From positions 731,841 to 795,840 of the forward strand of contig JAGGNK010015558.1 of assembly GCA_017590115.1 (NCBI GenBank): 64,000 bases of DNA. The letters are read 5' to 3'. Below the pieces are notes generated by a model, which made no database searches, had not been told where the DNA came from, and worked only from the letters and a program-made list of their open reading frames with translations. The translations under genes were made by a program, and so were the position numbers. The stretch comes from Montifringilla adamsi (Eukaryota; Chordata; Aves; Passeriformes; Passeridae). Of the stretch, positions 37,601 through 50,100 are shown piece by piece (the first letter of the stretch is position 1; the number at the start of each line of letters is the position of its first letter).

Positions 37601-38574
37601 GCAAAGTGGAGTGCTCCCGCAGCACAAAGGGAAGCCTGGCTTTAATTATTTCCCAGTTAACAAAGTATGTGAAAAACGCATTTGTACAAAAGGCCGATTT
37701 CAACAATAAACATCTAGACAAACAGTATTTATGTAACGGCATTGTGTGGCTCTGTACAAGAAAAACATAAGGTGCCATGCTAAACATCGCACATATTGCT
37801 AGTTTACTATTTGCTAATATCGCTTAAAGCAATGGTATTAGTCTAAAGAGGATTTAAGGAAGATAAGAACAATTACACCAGCAGGAAGCTTCTTTTTGAA
37901 TATAATAATTTGGAGAATTTGATCATTCTTCATAATAAAATGTCACCCAAACTCCTCCTGTTGAAAAAAAGAATGCCCTGCAAGCAATTTGCTAACATGC
38001 AGAGCATTATTTATATTTGTGTTGCTGGACTCCAGAGTCTGCAGATTAGCACACACTTAGTGTACAGCAGGACACATCTGTAATTCTAGACATCCTGTGG
38101 ACATATGCAAGCCTGGAGAGCATAGCTGAACAGGGAGCAGATTAAAAAGTAATTTGTTTCATAGATTATTTCTTTTTACAATATTGTTTTATTACAACAT
38201 GAAGGTTGCAGGTTGCATGGTCTAAAAATGTTGCACATCTGTATGTAATAAAGAATATTTCAAAGTTGCTTAGGTGTGAGAAACTGTTGTAAATTGTAAA
38301 TAACCTTGCACAAGGGGTATTCACGGATACCAATGTTCACTTGAGTCATGTACCTGTAGAGGATTTTGGATTAGACTGAATGTTCAACCTTTGTTGCACA
38401 TTGTATTGTCCATGTTATGAGTCCAGGTTTTTTCTTTCATCGTAACATATCCATAAAATGCCTTGATCCTATTTTACCTTATTTACCCCAAGTAAACCTG
38501 AAGAGACTCCACCCAAATCCTGTCCATTATGTGAATCTTCCACAGTCTGATGTCAGAAAGTCAGATTATCTCAA
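37601..38574. other. Upstream flank of ENC1 between the CpG island and the LTR
   Basis: AT-rich unique sequence where composition drops sharply at the island edge. I see no exon or repeat in it. Confidence 0.65.
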
Positions 38575-39226
38575 TGTCCTAGGTGACTTTATGATGCTCG
38601 TATCCCCATTCATCTGTTTAGCCCAGAAATAAATTTTGCACCTTTATGACTGGTTCCAAGATCCAAGGAGGGGAGAGAAGAAGCGCAGTTCGTTATTAGA
38701 ACCTGCACTTGCTCCTCTGCATCCTGCTCCCAGACTGTGTTGTCTGCAGACAGACAGACAGCAGGACAGAGCTCTCCTCTGGTTTTTAGTTAGGTTTCAG
38801 CTAGCTGAGGCAGAAAAGTTCTCTAGAGTGTGGTTTCTCTTTTTCTTGGAACTGTTCAAACCTGCTCTGGACTGAACACCCAGCAGAGCACCGGCAGCTC
38901 CACCTGTGGCCACCAGGCCAGGCCTGGGCTGCGGCATTTCCAGCGCCAGAGGGACTGATCAGAGACCGAGTGAGCCGAGCTGCAGCCCACCAAGGGGACT
39001 TTCTGAGTTTGTCATCTCTTCAGATTGGCACGAGGTTTTATTGGTTAATATTGTTCATTTTTTGTGCCGGTGAATGCTTTGCCTGTTAAATAAACAGGTT
39101 TTTTCCACTTTTCTCCAAGAAAATCTTTTCCCAAACTGGTTGGGAGGGGCGGGGGGCACTTGGATTTGCTTTCTAGAGGGACCCCAATTAAGAGGTTTCC
39201 TCCAAAATTTGCCGTAAACTAGGATA
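38575..39226 (+). mobile_element. Solo LTR of an avian endogenous retrovirus
   Basis: A 652-bp block starts with TG and is moderately GC-rich compared with its flanks. It has an AATAAA about 140 bp from its right end (near 39088), followed by a G-rich stretch and a CTTTCTAGAGGGACC segment typical, as I recall, of passerine ERV LTRs. The right end reads GGATA, which fits GGACA after one C-to-T change. Flanking pentamers CTCAA (38570-38574) and CTCAT (39227-39231) match at four of five bases and look like an aged target-site duplication. No retroviral genes flank it, so it is a solo LTR. Family assignment is from memory and unverified. Confidence 0.6.
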
Positions 39227-39317
39227 CTCATTCTATGCAACTAAAAACACAGGGACACATTACTTCATGCAGTTTTAGGACAAATTTTGAACAGGCATAG
39301 TTACCACTATGGGTGAT

Positions 39318-39340
39318 TAACTAACTAACTAACTAACTAA
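39318..39340. repeat. (TAAC)n microsatellite
   Basis: Between five and six perfect tetramer units, about 90 bp right of the solo LTR. Confidence 0.95.
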
Positions 39341-40259
39341 AATGATAGAATAATGTAACCTATGTATTGCTTAGCAATATCTGAACTACAGCTGTAAGGA
39401 ATGGTCAGAGAAAAATGAGATTCACAGAGAGGACAACATACAGGATTTATGTGGATGCTCACAGCATGCAGATTTGGGCAGTATCCTCCATGAAAACAAA
39501 TGGGGCAATAATCCTATAAGCGAATGACCAGATGAAGTACTGATCTTTCTTTTTTTTCACAAAAGGAGGAACCTGTTGAAGTTAATCAGGGCAGAATGAT
39601 TGGATGAAGCTTTAAGTCATCTGTTGGGGAAGCAAGTACACAGCCAAACAGATCCTTCTGTGTGTGTAAAGCAGTGGTACCGGTGAGAGCAGGGAGAGAA
39701 TGAGAAGAAAAAGGAACTCCACAGTCCATGCTTACAAACCACAGCAGCTGTTCTTTTGGAGCTGCTAAAATGAGGTCTTATCTATGTTAAAGTGACAAAA
39801 CACCTGAAATGTTTCTTCTCCTTTCTGCACAGGTTTGTCTGAATACAGCTTATAGCATATTTAGAATAAAAATGCTTGGTTTGCTAGCATGGAAAAAACG
39901 CTCAAGAAATTAACTTGGTCCAAGTGAATCTTTGGCCTGGTTTATGTTCGTCTGAGAACTAAGTCAGATCACAGTTAAGCACTATTCTGGTTCAGCCAGT
40001 TTTGTAGATGGGCCAATCTGTATTTTGACATTGCTGAAAACAAAGCTGGCCTTGCCTATTCCAGGACGTAGTTTAACATGCCCGCTGAACTAGTTGAAAC
40101 ATGTTTCTCCTAGTATTAGTATGCCAGGATAGATAGGATCTTTTCAGTGTTGCTAAATATCACGATTTTATCACAAATCAAAAGATAATTAGCTCTTTTC
40201 TCAAAGCCTAAGCTTCTAGAGTCATGTGAAATTGATAATCTTTTAGGGTTGGTTTTGTT

Positions 40260-40276
40260 GTTTGTTTGTTTGTTTG
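40260..40276. repeat. (GTTT)n microsatellite
   Basis: Four tetramer units, preceded by GGTTTTGTT. Confidence 0.9.
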
Positions 40277-40693
40277 CTTTTAATAAGAACTCTGAAAGAA
40301 TGAATATGTCTAAACCCCTAAATATTTTCATTTTAATCTCAAGAATTATGTGCCACATTTGACTGGGGCAGGGAAATCTTCATTTAACTCAAATCCAGCT
40401 TGCTTGCTCTGCAAAGAACACTGCTGTTTTAACTAAATTATTTCACCTTGCTCTTTATTTAAATTGGTTTGGCTTCTGTGTTGAGACAAGTTCTTGGAAC
40501 CTTGAAAGTATAGCAAACTTTATCATATGGCTTTACTGACACTTAAATGTTTTGCAGGCATAACTATATAGCTAAAAGATCTCACCAATTACCCTAATAG
40601 CACCAGCAAGAGTTCTAACACTGGCAGAGCCATACTGGTAAAATAATCCATTTACCAGAGCAGATTATTTCACTTAGAAGATGGAAATATGTA

Positions 40694-40710
40694 TTTTGTT
40701 TTGTTTTGTT
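40694..40710. repeat. (TTTTG)n short repeat
   Basis: Three pentamer units. Confidence 0.85.
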
Positions 40711-40959
40711 AGTATCAGCTGCATCTAAACTAGCAGGGTTTGCCAGTACAGCTATCTTGGCAAGCCTTTTAAATGCAAGCAGGCAGTATGTGCCTGCAGC
40801 ACAGTCTGAGATCTCGTTTTTAATGCTATTAAACAGCTGTGTCTTGGGCTTTTGCCTTGTTAGATTCTTTTTAACCACATTATTTTGTTCAACTGCTAAA
40901 TAAACAGCATGGGGTTAAATGTATTAGTGTAATTTATCTTCTTTCCTTCCTAATTTACA

Positions 40960-40995
40960 CTTTGAATGAATTAATTAGAATTATTTAATTAACAA
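40960..40995. promoter_or_regulatory. AT-rich cluster of homeodomain cores
   Basis: Four ATTA/TAATTA cores lie within about 30 bp (GAATTAATTAG, TTTAATTAAC). It may simply be low-complexity AT sequence. Confidence 0.2.
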
Positions 40996-42828
40996 TGTAC
41001 AATAGCAGTACCAGTGCCAGAGCTCTCCCAGGGGGATGGAGCCTGGAACACCCCTCAGTGACCCACACCTGCTTTTCTTATCATTTGCCTTTGATGTTCT
41101 TCTCCAGGCTGGCCTGCAAACAGAGATTTGTATGGATACAGCACAATGCATTATACTGCTTGTTTAGTCCTAGAGACATACTTAGTGTTTGGGGAGGTCA
41201 ACATTCAGTATTTCTTAGCAATTACACCAGTTTGTCCACCAGTTCCAGGGGTGAGAAATCCCTCTTTGCCCTGTTCTGCCTCTCTCATCTGTGTGTGCGT
41301 TTGTTTTCAAAAGGATTATATTCAGTCAGACTGGTCCTTAGATGTCATTCCTTCATGTCATGACAACTCAGACCAAAAAGAAGAGAAAATACCTACTGCT
41401 ATCTAAACCAGCAGGATGATGGGGCAAATATTGTTGTATGTAACACATAACTGCTTCTCTCCAAAATATCAAATTGTTATGAGGTGTGAGTCCCTTGTCA
41501 CTTTTAAAGTATGTGAGCACTAAACAGTTTGAAATCGTTGAGTTATGCCATCATATTATAGGAAAGAGATGGGAAAAGTCAGGCCTTGGTTTCCATTCCA
41601 TAAATATGTTTTGTACAAAAGATTTTCAGAAGGATCAATTTGGGTGTAAATAACCTAGTAAAACTAAATAATGTCTGGAGTGAGAAAGATTTCCTTTTGA
41701 AATGTCTTGATTCTTAGGAGAAATACTTGTAAAGCCTAGTCTATGTATTCTAGTCCAGAATCTATACTCCAGCAATATGTACTTGCAAATGATAAGTAGT
41801 ACCTTATCAAAAAAAGACAAAAAGAGTCTCAAGACTCTTCTAAGGAGAAGCTACTCACTTCTCTTTTGTATGTAATTCCTCTGCCTATCTTATCCTTTCC
41901 ATTTTGTCTTGCTCTCTAATTCCTCCTTGAAGTCTCTGCCATAAAAACATTTTTACCTGTTCCATGATCTGTTCTCCTTCCTAACAAGAAAAGTGATTCC
42001 TATTCATAGAAAACAATAATGATGATGACCCATTTTTGAGCAGGTTTGGTTAGGAAGGGGTCCCAATGATTATTGATAAGCAAGCCCTTCCCAAAGATAT
42101 GTGGATCAGCTCAGGACTGGGAATACCACTGCAAAACGTGAGTGGCTGCTGCCACTTCTGCCATCACTCATGATGACATTTGGCAAAAGTCATATGTTCA
42201 TCGTCAGGAGATTTCAGTTCCCTGTGCATATCTTTGCTGGTTATTCCCATCTCTTAAGTGACTCCATACTGGGTCATTTCTTACCTCTCTACAGGAGCTA
42301 TCTCCACTAGTGCAAACTCAAGGCCATGCAGCAGCTTCCTTTTCCTTCTCTCTTGCTAAGTAGCAGTGGCCCCCAGTGGTGACAGCTGAGCTGGCTCCTT
42401 ATTTCATGTTTTACCAGGCTGCGCTGAAAAGCACCCATTCTGTAACAACCTTTCCATAAGAACTTAGGAGTTTCCCACATCTTTCACTCTGCAGGGACCA
42501 CGGGCCAGTTTCTTCTGATCACCCCTTCCCCCCACCCCTTTCTCAACACTGATGAGGCTTTGAGAAAGGGGTATGTATTGCATTATTCTCTAAGATGTTT
42601 AGTATTTAAGAAGGAACTATATCGTTTAAATGGAACAGCATGTCATCTAGAGAGACCTCTAAATGATGGAGGCATTTTTCTTGTGTTCATATTTTGTGTT
42701 AGTATTAAAAGCAGGAAGACAAAACTGTATTAATTCAAACAATTGCTTTGGCATTTTAAGGACAGTAATGCACCTCTAAATAGCTACTTTTACATTGCTG
42801 ACTAGCATTGCACATTGAAATACAAGAT

Positions 42829-42887
42829 ATTTAAGGACTTTTAATACTTAAGGCCTATTTAAGGACTCCATTGAATGTATTTAAGGA
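42829..42887. repeat. Clustered ATTTAAGGA motifs
   Basis: ATTTAAGGACT occurs at 42829 and 42857, and ATTTAAGGA at 42879, with an ACTTAAGG between. Spacing is irregular (28 and 22 bp). Confidence 0.6.
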
Positions 42888-45168
42888 TGAGGATTTCTGA
42901 CAAGGATTTTAGATGGAAATACATATACTCCTTTGGAGGTACAACTTTGAGTCACTGAAGTCTGCAAACACAGACATGTATGTCTCAAAAAAACCCCAAA
43001 ACATTTTACCTAGGGGACTTGTTTCACTGTTCCACTCATTAGATGATATTTTGCCTTCAAGTCAGAATGGAGCAAGCTTTTCACTTCCTCAGGCCTGCTG
43101 AAGAAGACAAGCCATACACAGACAAATGCTGGAGAAAAAGAAGGCAATGCATAGGAACTGAAATGCCCTCACTCTGTCTCATAGTTAGCTGAGAGAGCTT
43201 ATCAGATTTATTCAGGTGAGTAAGAGTAAACATGAGAGAAAAACTTTTTTTGCTCCTTCTGTTTTTCAGCACTCAGGAGACTTTGGGTTAATTTGTCCTT
43301 ATGGATATATGTATAGGTAGATCAGGATCTTAGGTATACGTCCACATTGTTGCTCACCTCAATAGTCTCAATCGTCTATGCCTCAATGCTATTATCATCC
43401 ACTGTACCAAACTAAAATGAGGGCAAACAAATCTCCTGTAGTCATGCTTTCCATTATCATATACCTAGATCTAAGTTTTCAGGCCATGAGGTTATGGGAA
43501 GCGGTCCACAGAACCAAAGAAAACCGTAAAGGGTATATTGTTTCCAATTTAATAAGTCTGATGATAAGAACACATAAGAAATTAGGAAGCTTAACATGAT
43601 TTGTTGGAGACCACTGCTTTAGGGAGAAGGAGAGTACAGAATTCTCTGATTTTAGTGGGTTTAGGACAGATCCAGACAAGTATTTCAAAGCAAGCTTGTT
43701 TGTGTAAAAGTATGACTTTATTAATTTTCCTGCTCAGCAATTCACCACAAACATCTGGAACAGCATTATTAGTAGTAGTTTTGAGGCCACATTAATTCTG
43801 GATGTTCTTAAATAGCATTTTTACAGATACTTCACAACACTTAAGAAAGGAACACTTTAGAAGGCTCTTGGCAGAACATGAGAAGGTTAAAACAGTCCTC
43901 ACCTAGTTTTAATCTGGGAAGTTTGATGGTTGTGAGGACTAAGTAATCTGATTCCAAACTCTTTCACAAAATGAAATATGTCCTATGGAGTTGGTATTTC
44001 TGTGGTTTAGATCAAACTTCTGCACATGTTACCTTCAGCAGGGGTTGTTTTCTCAGGCACTAAATGCACAAATAGCCTCAGTATCCTCATCAGGCTGTGC
44101 CTGTTTAATGAGAAGGACTTAAAAGGACACATTTGTTTCTTTTAAAAGATTTGTTTATGTACTTTGACACTTTATTGTTCTTGTGTACAAAGGAAACCAG
44201 TGAATTTGATTCTGCCACAGAGCCCATATGTTATGAAATGTTTAAAATCCTTCATAGTTGTGATTTGAATTATCTTATTTTTTTAATTATGAAGGCTTTG
44301 TAGAAGATTAATTCACTGTTGGTGCAGTGTGATGAATTTAGGTCTGCAGCAAAACCTTTTCTAAAAATAAAGGGGAGCTTTTGAGAGAAGAAATGTCACA
44401 TTATAACAGGAGAAGCCTTGCAAGTTACATGTTCAACAGCATGAGGAAACCAGATTTCTTAGGTGAACTGTATTCCAAAAAGGCCCATTACTCCTCTTCT
44501 CTAAATGTTAATTTGGATGATTCAGCTATGGCCAAGTTAAGTCAGAGGGCTTAAACTTGGAAGAATGTGTAGTGTGGGCAAGGCTTCAAAAGTCTCTTAA
44601 CACAGTCAGTGTGGCATTTACTCTGGTTATTGATTTGTGTCTTCAAAGCGCTGCCTTATTTTAGGCTAATGGAATTTAATTATACATCTGATTGCTGCTG
44701 AAAGTAGTAAAAATGAAGCTGATGACGCTTTATTTGAGCTAAACATTTTCTGGCATTTTTCCCAATCTCCAAGACATGTCTGAACATGTTTTTACTTTCC
44801 TACCTGAAGAGCCACTTGGCACGTCAACAGATGTATATTTTGGCTTAAAGAAAAGACAGTAGTTTGGAAATACAAAAGACAGCTTCTGTCTTCTGTAACA
44901 AGTCTTGTGTGTTAAGATGTAAAAGAGGTAATACATTAAATTAGAAAGAACTTGAAGTGCATAGTTGGAAGATAGCTGACTGATCACTTGTGCTTTCTTA
45001 AAGAAAACTATTTAAGGTTTCAGTTAACAAGCAATTTCCTTTTCAGAATCTGCTTTCATCTATACGTGAACTTAGAATTTTTCTCAAATAGAATAACAAA
45101 GCCTAGTGACTCACCACATCAAAATAATTGATTGGGAGAATCTCGGATTTTCCTCAAAGGCCTAATGT

Positions 45169-45193
45169 AGATTAAGCTACATTAGCTTAATCT
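45169..45193. repeat. Perfect 11-bp inverted repeat, 3-bp spacer
   Basis: AGATTAAGCTA, then CAT, then TAGCTTAATCT, exact reverse complements. Each arm holds a homeodomain-like ATTA/TAAT core. Confidence 0.9.
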
Positions 45194-46853
45194 GGAAGCA
45201 ATCTTATCCTGTGATGGCTAAAAGAATAGATTTCCACTCATATATTCTCTAGACATCTCTGAAATTCATTGTTTGTTGTGATAAACTGCACATATCGTAA
45301 GTATTCTGGATAGAAAAATATGTGGAAGCTTTGTTATATCACAATAAACAGATGCCAGTAGAGGCTGGCAGCCTTGAAACTGTGGTACACACACAGCAGT
45401 GGCCAAATATGTGTAAATGGATTTAGTAGTTCAAAAGTAATAGTTAACTAAAATATCTAGACAGATATCTCTAGTGCTCAGTAGCTATCTCAGTAGCTTG
45501 TGTCACATGCCAGTACATTTATGGTACGTGTTCACACACACATAAAACCTATTGTATGCACAAGCCCAGCCAGAACTTGTGTTTGGACATGTGCAGTCAC
45601 ATTTTCTTATTTAGAAACAAGCAAACAGAAAAAAGGAATCTATGGATTACCAATTATATGAAAATTCACGAGATTTAGAAATCTAACATCAAAATTATCT
45701 CAAATTTTACATGATCATTGCTCAAATAAAGATTGAAAAGAACTGAAAAACTCAATAAACATTAATAGAACTACCAGATGTTAATGCAAATAAAAGTTGC
45801 TTTCATATGCAAACTGAATCCTAAGATTTAGCTAGAGTATCACCTGAGCTCCTATGACTAAGGTAGTTCAGAAAAAGCCTCTATTTCTCTTCTGCTCAAG
45901 CACTTTTGAAGAAGCTTTCTGTTTGCTGGGGGTCTTTGAGGTTCCATTCCGTTAAATGGGGAAAAATTTTAGAGGTACAAAATGTCTGACAAAAATCTTA
46001 AATGGTTTCATTAGATGCCATTGTTCACCCCAGATCATAGGCAGATCAAAAGAAAAAATAGACTAAAAAACAAACAAATAAAACCTTCCAACGACTTAGA
46101 AGTCTCCTTTATGATTGACACAGCAGGTTTCATTTAGTTTCTAATTAAATTAATAAATATTTTATGTTGCTTCTCTGAGCAGTGTAGTGAAGATGTGTTT
46201 CTGCAAAAGAGTTGTGTTGCCTGAGAGCAAAACAGTTTTAAATTTTCTAGACTTCCTGCATCTCATTTCCTGCCAAACAGCATTAACATGTGAACTTCTA
46301 GAACATGCAGTAAGTAATGTGATGTGGTTTAGCTTTTTCATGCTAATGCACTTCAATAAACAGACTTTAGAAATGAAAATACATTTAAAACACAGGACTC
46401 CCAGCCCATCTAACATAACATTTTGTCCATGATCTTTAGAATAAATTTAAACAAGGAGCAATCTTTAGACATCTTGTCAAATTTTTCCTTTCACTACAGT
46501 CTAAACGTTTTTATATTTCAACCTATCCCAATATATTCCTGTCTGAGAAATTAGCTAAAAAAAAAGAATCCATTGTTTAAGGAGCTAAAAGAAAAAAAAT
46601 ACTTTAATCACTTATTACTTCAACAAAGCTTATAAGAAGAGGAAATCTCTTTAAACCTTCATTCTTCTTCCACTGTTAGTTACAGCACCTCCTACTGTGC
46701 ACTTAACATCATCTTCAGCTGTGTACTTGTTAGGTATAATGATTTAGATGCCACATTTTAAACTGTGAGAGTTGTAAAATCTGGGCTGAGTTCTGCAGCC
46801 ATCTCTCCCCACTCTCCCTGTGGTGAGATGGCCTGCCCAAGTCAGCACCTCTG

Positions 46854-46888
46854 CAGGCAGGGCAGGACAGGAACGTCCTCCCTGCCTG
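46854..46888. repeat. GC-rich hairpin, 14-bp stem with one bulge
   Basis: CAGGCAGGG-C-AGGAC pairs with GTCCTCCCTGCCTG around a 6-nt loop. The only unpaired stem base is C at 46863. Confidence 0.85.
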
Positions 46889-49619
46889 AGCAGGAAACAA
46901 CCATATGGCACCAGGCAAGGAAAGAGACTGCCCAAAGCTCATGAGAAAGGATGTTAAACTCACTATTCAGTCAATCCATTATCGTGAACAAACTTAGACA
47001 TCTGAAAAAGGAATGGCTTTGTTGAAGATAGTAGATGGATGATTGGAGACGTGGTTGTGTCTCCCTAATTATTATAGAGTTAGGCAATAACACTTAGTGA
47101 AACAGACATGCATTTATATTACCTAGGCTCACTAATATAAAACAATCTTCACCCTTCCCTCTTTAAATACATTCCTTTCCCCTTTTTTATTACTTATGGT
47201 AGAATTACTTATTCTTTACAGATAAACACATTCCTAAGGAACTCATTACTATGGCATTTTTCCTTTCTTTTCTGCATATATTCCTCTTTGCACAGTTCCT
47301 GTTTTGTTTCATCTTTGCACAGTGCAATCATGTGCCTTAACTGTTAAAAACATACATTCCTCTTAGCTGCCCTCCTAGCTTAGCAATATTTATCCATAAA
47401 GGAAAAAGGAGCTGCCGAGAGAGAAGGCTGCCAATTGCATAGCCAAAATATACTCAGTCACACCCTGGGAATGGACGGATTCTGGAAGGATTGCACAGAT
47501 TCCACCCTGATAGGTTTTGGTACCACATGCCCTATCTGATCCACTTACTTCAGTAAATACCACAACCATGAAAAGATAGGTCTGACCTGTTAATTCCTGC
47601 AGGCATAGTTATCCACTCTACCCTGATCTGAACCAACAGATTTACCCAAAGTTTCTGAAGCACATTTTTTCATCATTATTTATTTAAGACTCAAACCCAG
47701 CTCCTGTGAAGTCAGAGGGAATTTGCCAGTGAATGTCAACACCTCTGCTATTTTATTCTTTGGCTTCCTAAGCAGGAACTGCCAATCATACTATATTACA
47801 CAGTCATTTTATTAGGCATCCAATCATGCTTTCATGAAGTAGAGACAAGTTACCGTTTGCCTTTGCCGGCTGCAGAATTGGGCGCCTTCAGCAAACCACC
47901 ACATTCTCTACATGTTTCTTTTCTTGGAAGACACAACACTAAACTTCAAACCGCTCTGCTTTATGAACAGAAAAAACCCCAAAACATTATACTATCATGT
48001 ATATATAGTACCAAACTTCTATCTGCAAGCCTATTTCCTGACATTTTTCCTCTCTTTCAGAACCTAAGTGTTTTCCTATTTCTTTCTGAATACTAAAGGC
48101 TGTAAAATAGACATTGGAAGATTCAAAGTTATGTAGTTTTACAGAACTAGAACAAAGAGTCAAGAAAACATAATATATCTAAATCTCGTTTTTTCATCAG
48201 ACAATCAACTTGACCTTTATAAAAATGTGTAATTATGACTTCAGATTCTTTGTCTAGAGGTGTTTATTTTTGACTGAAGTATTTTTTGTGTTATTATTCT
48301 TAAAAACAGTAAGTCTACATATAACAAAATGTATGCCTAATAATATTAGGCAATCTTCTTAAAATATTGGCATGTTAGCATAGCAGCTCTTGGCAGAACT
48401 GAAAGCAGCAGACAGATATGGCTTAAACTGTCTTCCTTTCTTTGCTTCCTTTTCTCCAGTTCCAGCTACACCCAAGGCAATAAGCCACCTCTAAGCTTCT
48501 TTAGCATTCAATAGCCCTTGGGGAGGGAAAGCAGAAATATGGCAGTACACATGCACTACTTAAGGAACACAAAATGGGAGTAACACAAGACTCCTCCACC
48601 CAGGGGGTTGCTTTAAAGCCATTTTGCACTGTCAGCATCAGTCGCGGCAGCTCTAAGCACCATGTGCCATTTGACTGCACATTCCCCCTATTTACACTGT
48701 TGTCTTGAACAAAGCTGGCTTTCTAAGCACTCTTCAGCTGACCAAACAAAGTGCTGAAATAAATAATAAAAGACATTTGACATTAGTACAATCCAGTTTT
48801 GATACCACTTATTCATAGCAGTCCTATGAGGAACACTTACACAAAGCATCCAGGTCATACAAATACTAAGGACCAAAAGAAGCAGGGGATAAATAACATG
48901 ATATGACCACTTCTGACAAATTAAACTGCAAACACAATACGCAAGACTTAGAGCTCATGGAACAAAAGAGATTACTTACAGATTGCCAAAAAAAAAAGCA
49001 ACATCTGTTACTGGAGTCTATACAGAGAAAATATTACTGTTTACCTGCAATCAAAACCATTCTGTCCCTCTTAAAATCCACAGTTCAATTTAAATGTATT
49101 GTTTGGGCGGTTTTTTTTGAAACTTGATACTTTGTAAGGTTTTCTTTATCACTTAAAAAATGCTTTTCTGCAAAATATTTCCTAATAAATCTTGAAATTC
49201 TTTTCAACAGCTCTAAGTATACCGAGCAATACTGCTTACAAAAGCCTTTTAGTTACATTGTGGTAACTCTTTGGATTGTGAATCAGTGTTTAGATATATT
49301 TTCTTTGAGACTTTCAGGCTCTACACTGTACTTTTAAAATGTTACCATAATAAATTAAATATTCACTGTAAAGATAAGGGGCTTGGGAAGGTGTGCATAT
49401 CAGTAATTATATTGATCATATATTAAAGGATCAATTATACATGGAAAGTTTAAAATATTTCAAATCTAAAGTCTTTCTTATAAACAAAGCACTTAAATAT
49501 AAACTCTATAAATTCCATCAAATTTACTTTGCCCTTACCCATTAAGTGCTTAATTAATTTTGAGAGCTGAGATTCCTATGATGACTAAAGTATATCAGAT
49601 TATTTTCTCTATTATGGCA

Positions 49620-50060
49620 AAATCATAAATTATTGGCTGGAAAGGGTCTTCAAGGTCTCTAGTCTAACCTCTTGCTCAAAGGAGGGCTATTTTTGCAGTT
49701 AAATCAGGTTGCCTATGGCCCTTTTGAAAATCTCCAAATTTTGAAAAATCTTCAAGAATGGAGAATATTTACTTCCCTTCACCCCCTGGTGGTGTTGCTT
49801 ATACCACCCAGGATGCCATTCAACATCATTGCAGTGAGGTCCTGCTGCTGATCACATTCAACCTGCTGTTCACCAAGAGGCCCTGTCCTTTTCTGCAAAG
49901 CTGCTCTTGTGACAGCCAGTGCCCATCTTGTACCAGTGTGTGGGGGTTTTCTGCCTCAAGTGCAGGCCTTTATACTTGTTGAACTTGTTTCTGCTTATTC
50001 CATGGTTGCAAAGTTCCACGGGTTCCTATATCTCCAGCTCATTTAAGTATATTCTAATTT
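49620..50060 (-). mobile_element. CR1 LINE fragment, degraded
   Basis: The plus strand runs ATCATAAATTATTGGCTGG, then GGTCTTCAAGGTCTC and TCTAACCTCTTGCTCAAAGG, a CR1 3' end in reverse. It continues with CR1-like internal sequence to TTGTTGAACTTG near 49984 and beyond. A CTCF-like motif lies inside at 49780-49795. Confidence 0.7.
49780..49795 (-). promoter_or_regulatory. CTCF-like motif inside a CR1 copy
   Basis: On the minus strand ACCACCAGGGGGTGAA matches the core CCACCAGGGGG exactly and departs only in the flank. Confidence 0.38.
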
Positions 50061-50100
50061 GACCCTCCTCTGAGCTATTACAATAGTATACAACAGAACA

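Larger units (their letters stand above)
39227..49619. other. Intergenic, no gene recognised
   Basis: About 10.4 kb of AT-rich unique sequence with three short microsatellites, the two hairpins at 45.2 and 46.9 kb, and the ATTTAAGGA cluster. No HEXB or other exon was recognised. Confidence 0.65.

Noticed and set aside
36471..37770. Several long GC-rich open frames on both strands across the CpG island (up to about 270 codons)
   Set aside because: They overlap each other on both strands, are dominated by Ala/Arg/Gly/Pro, show no known domain, and are expected where GC-rich sequence lacks stop codons.
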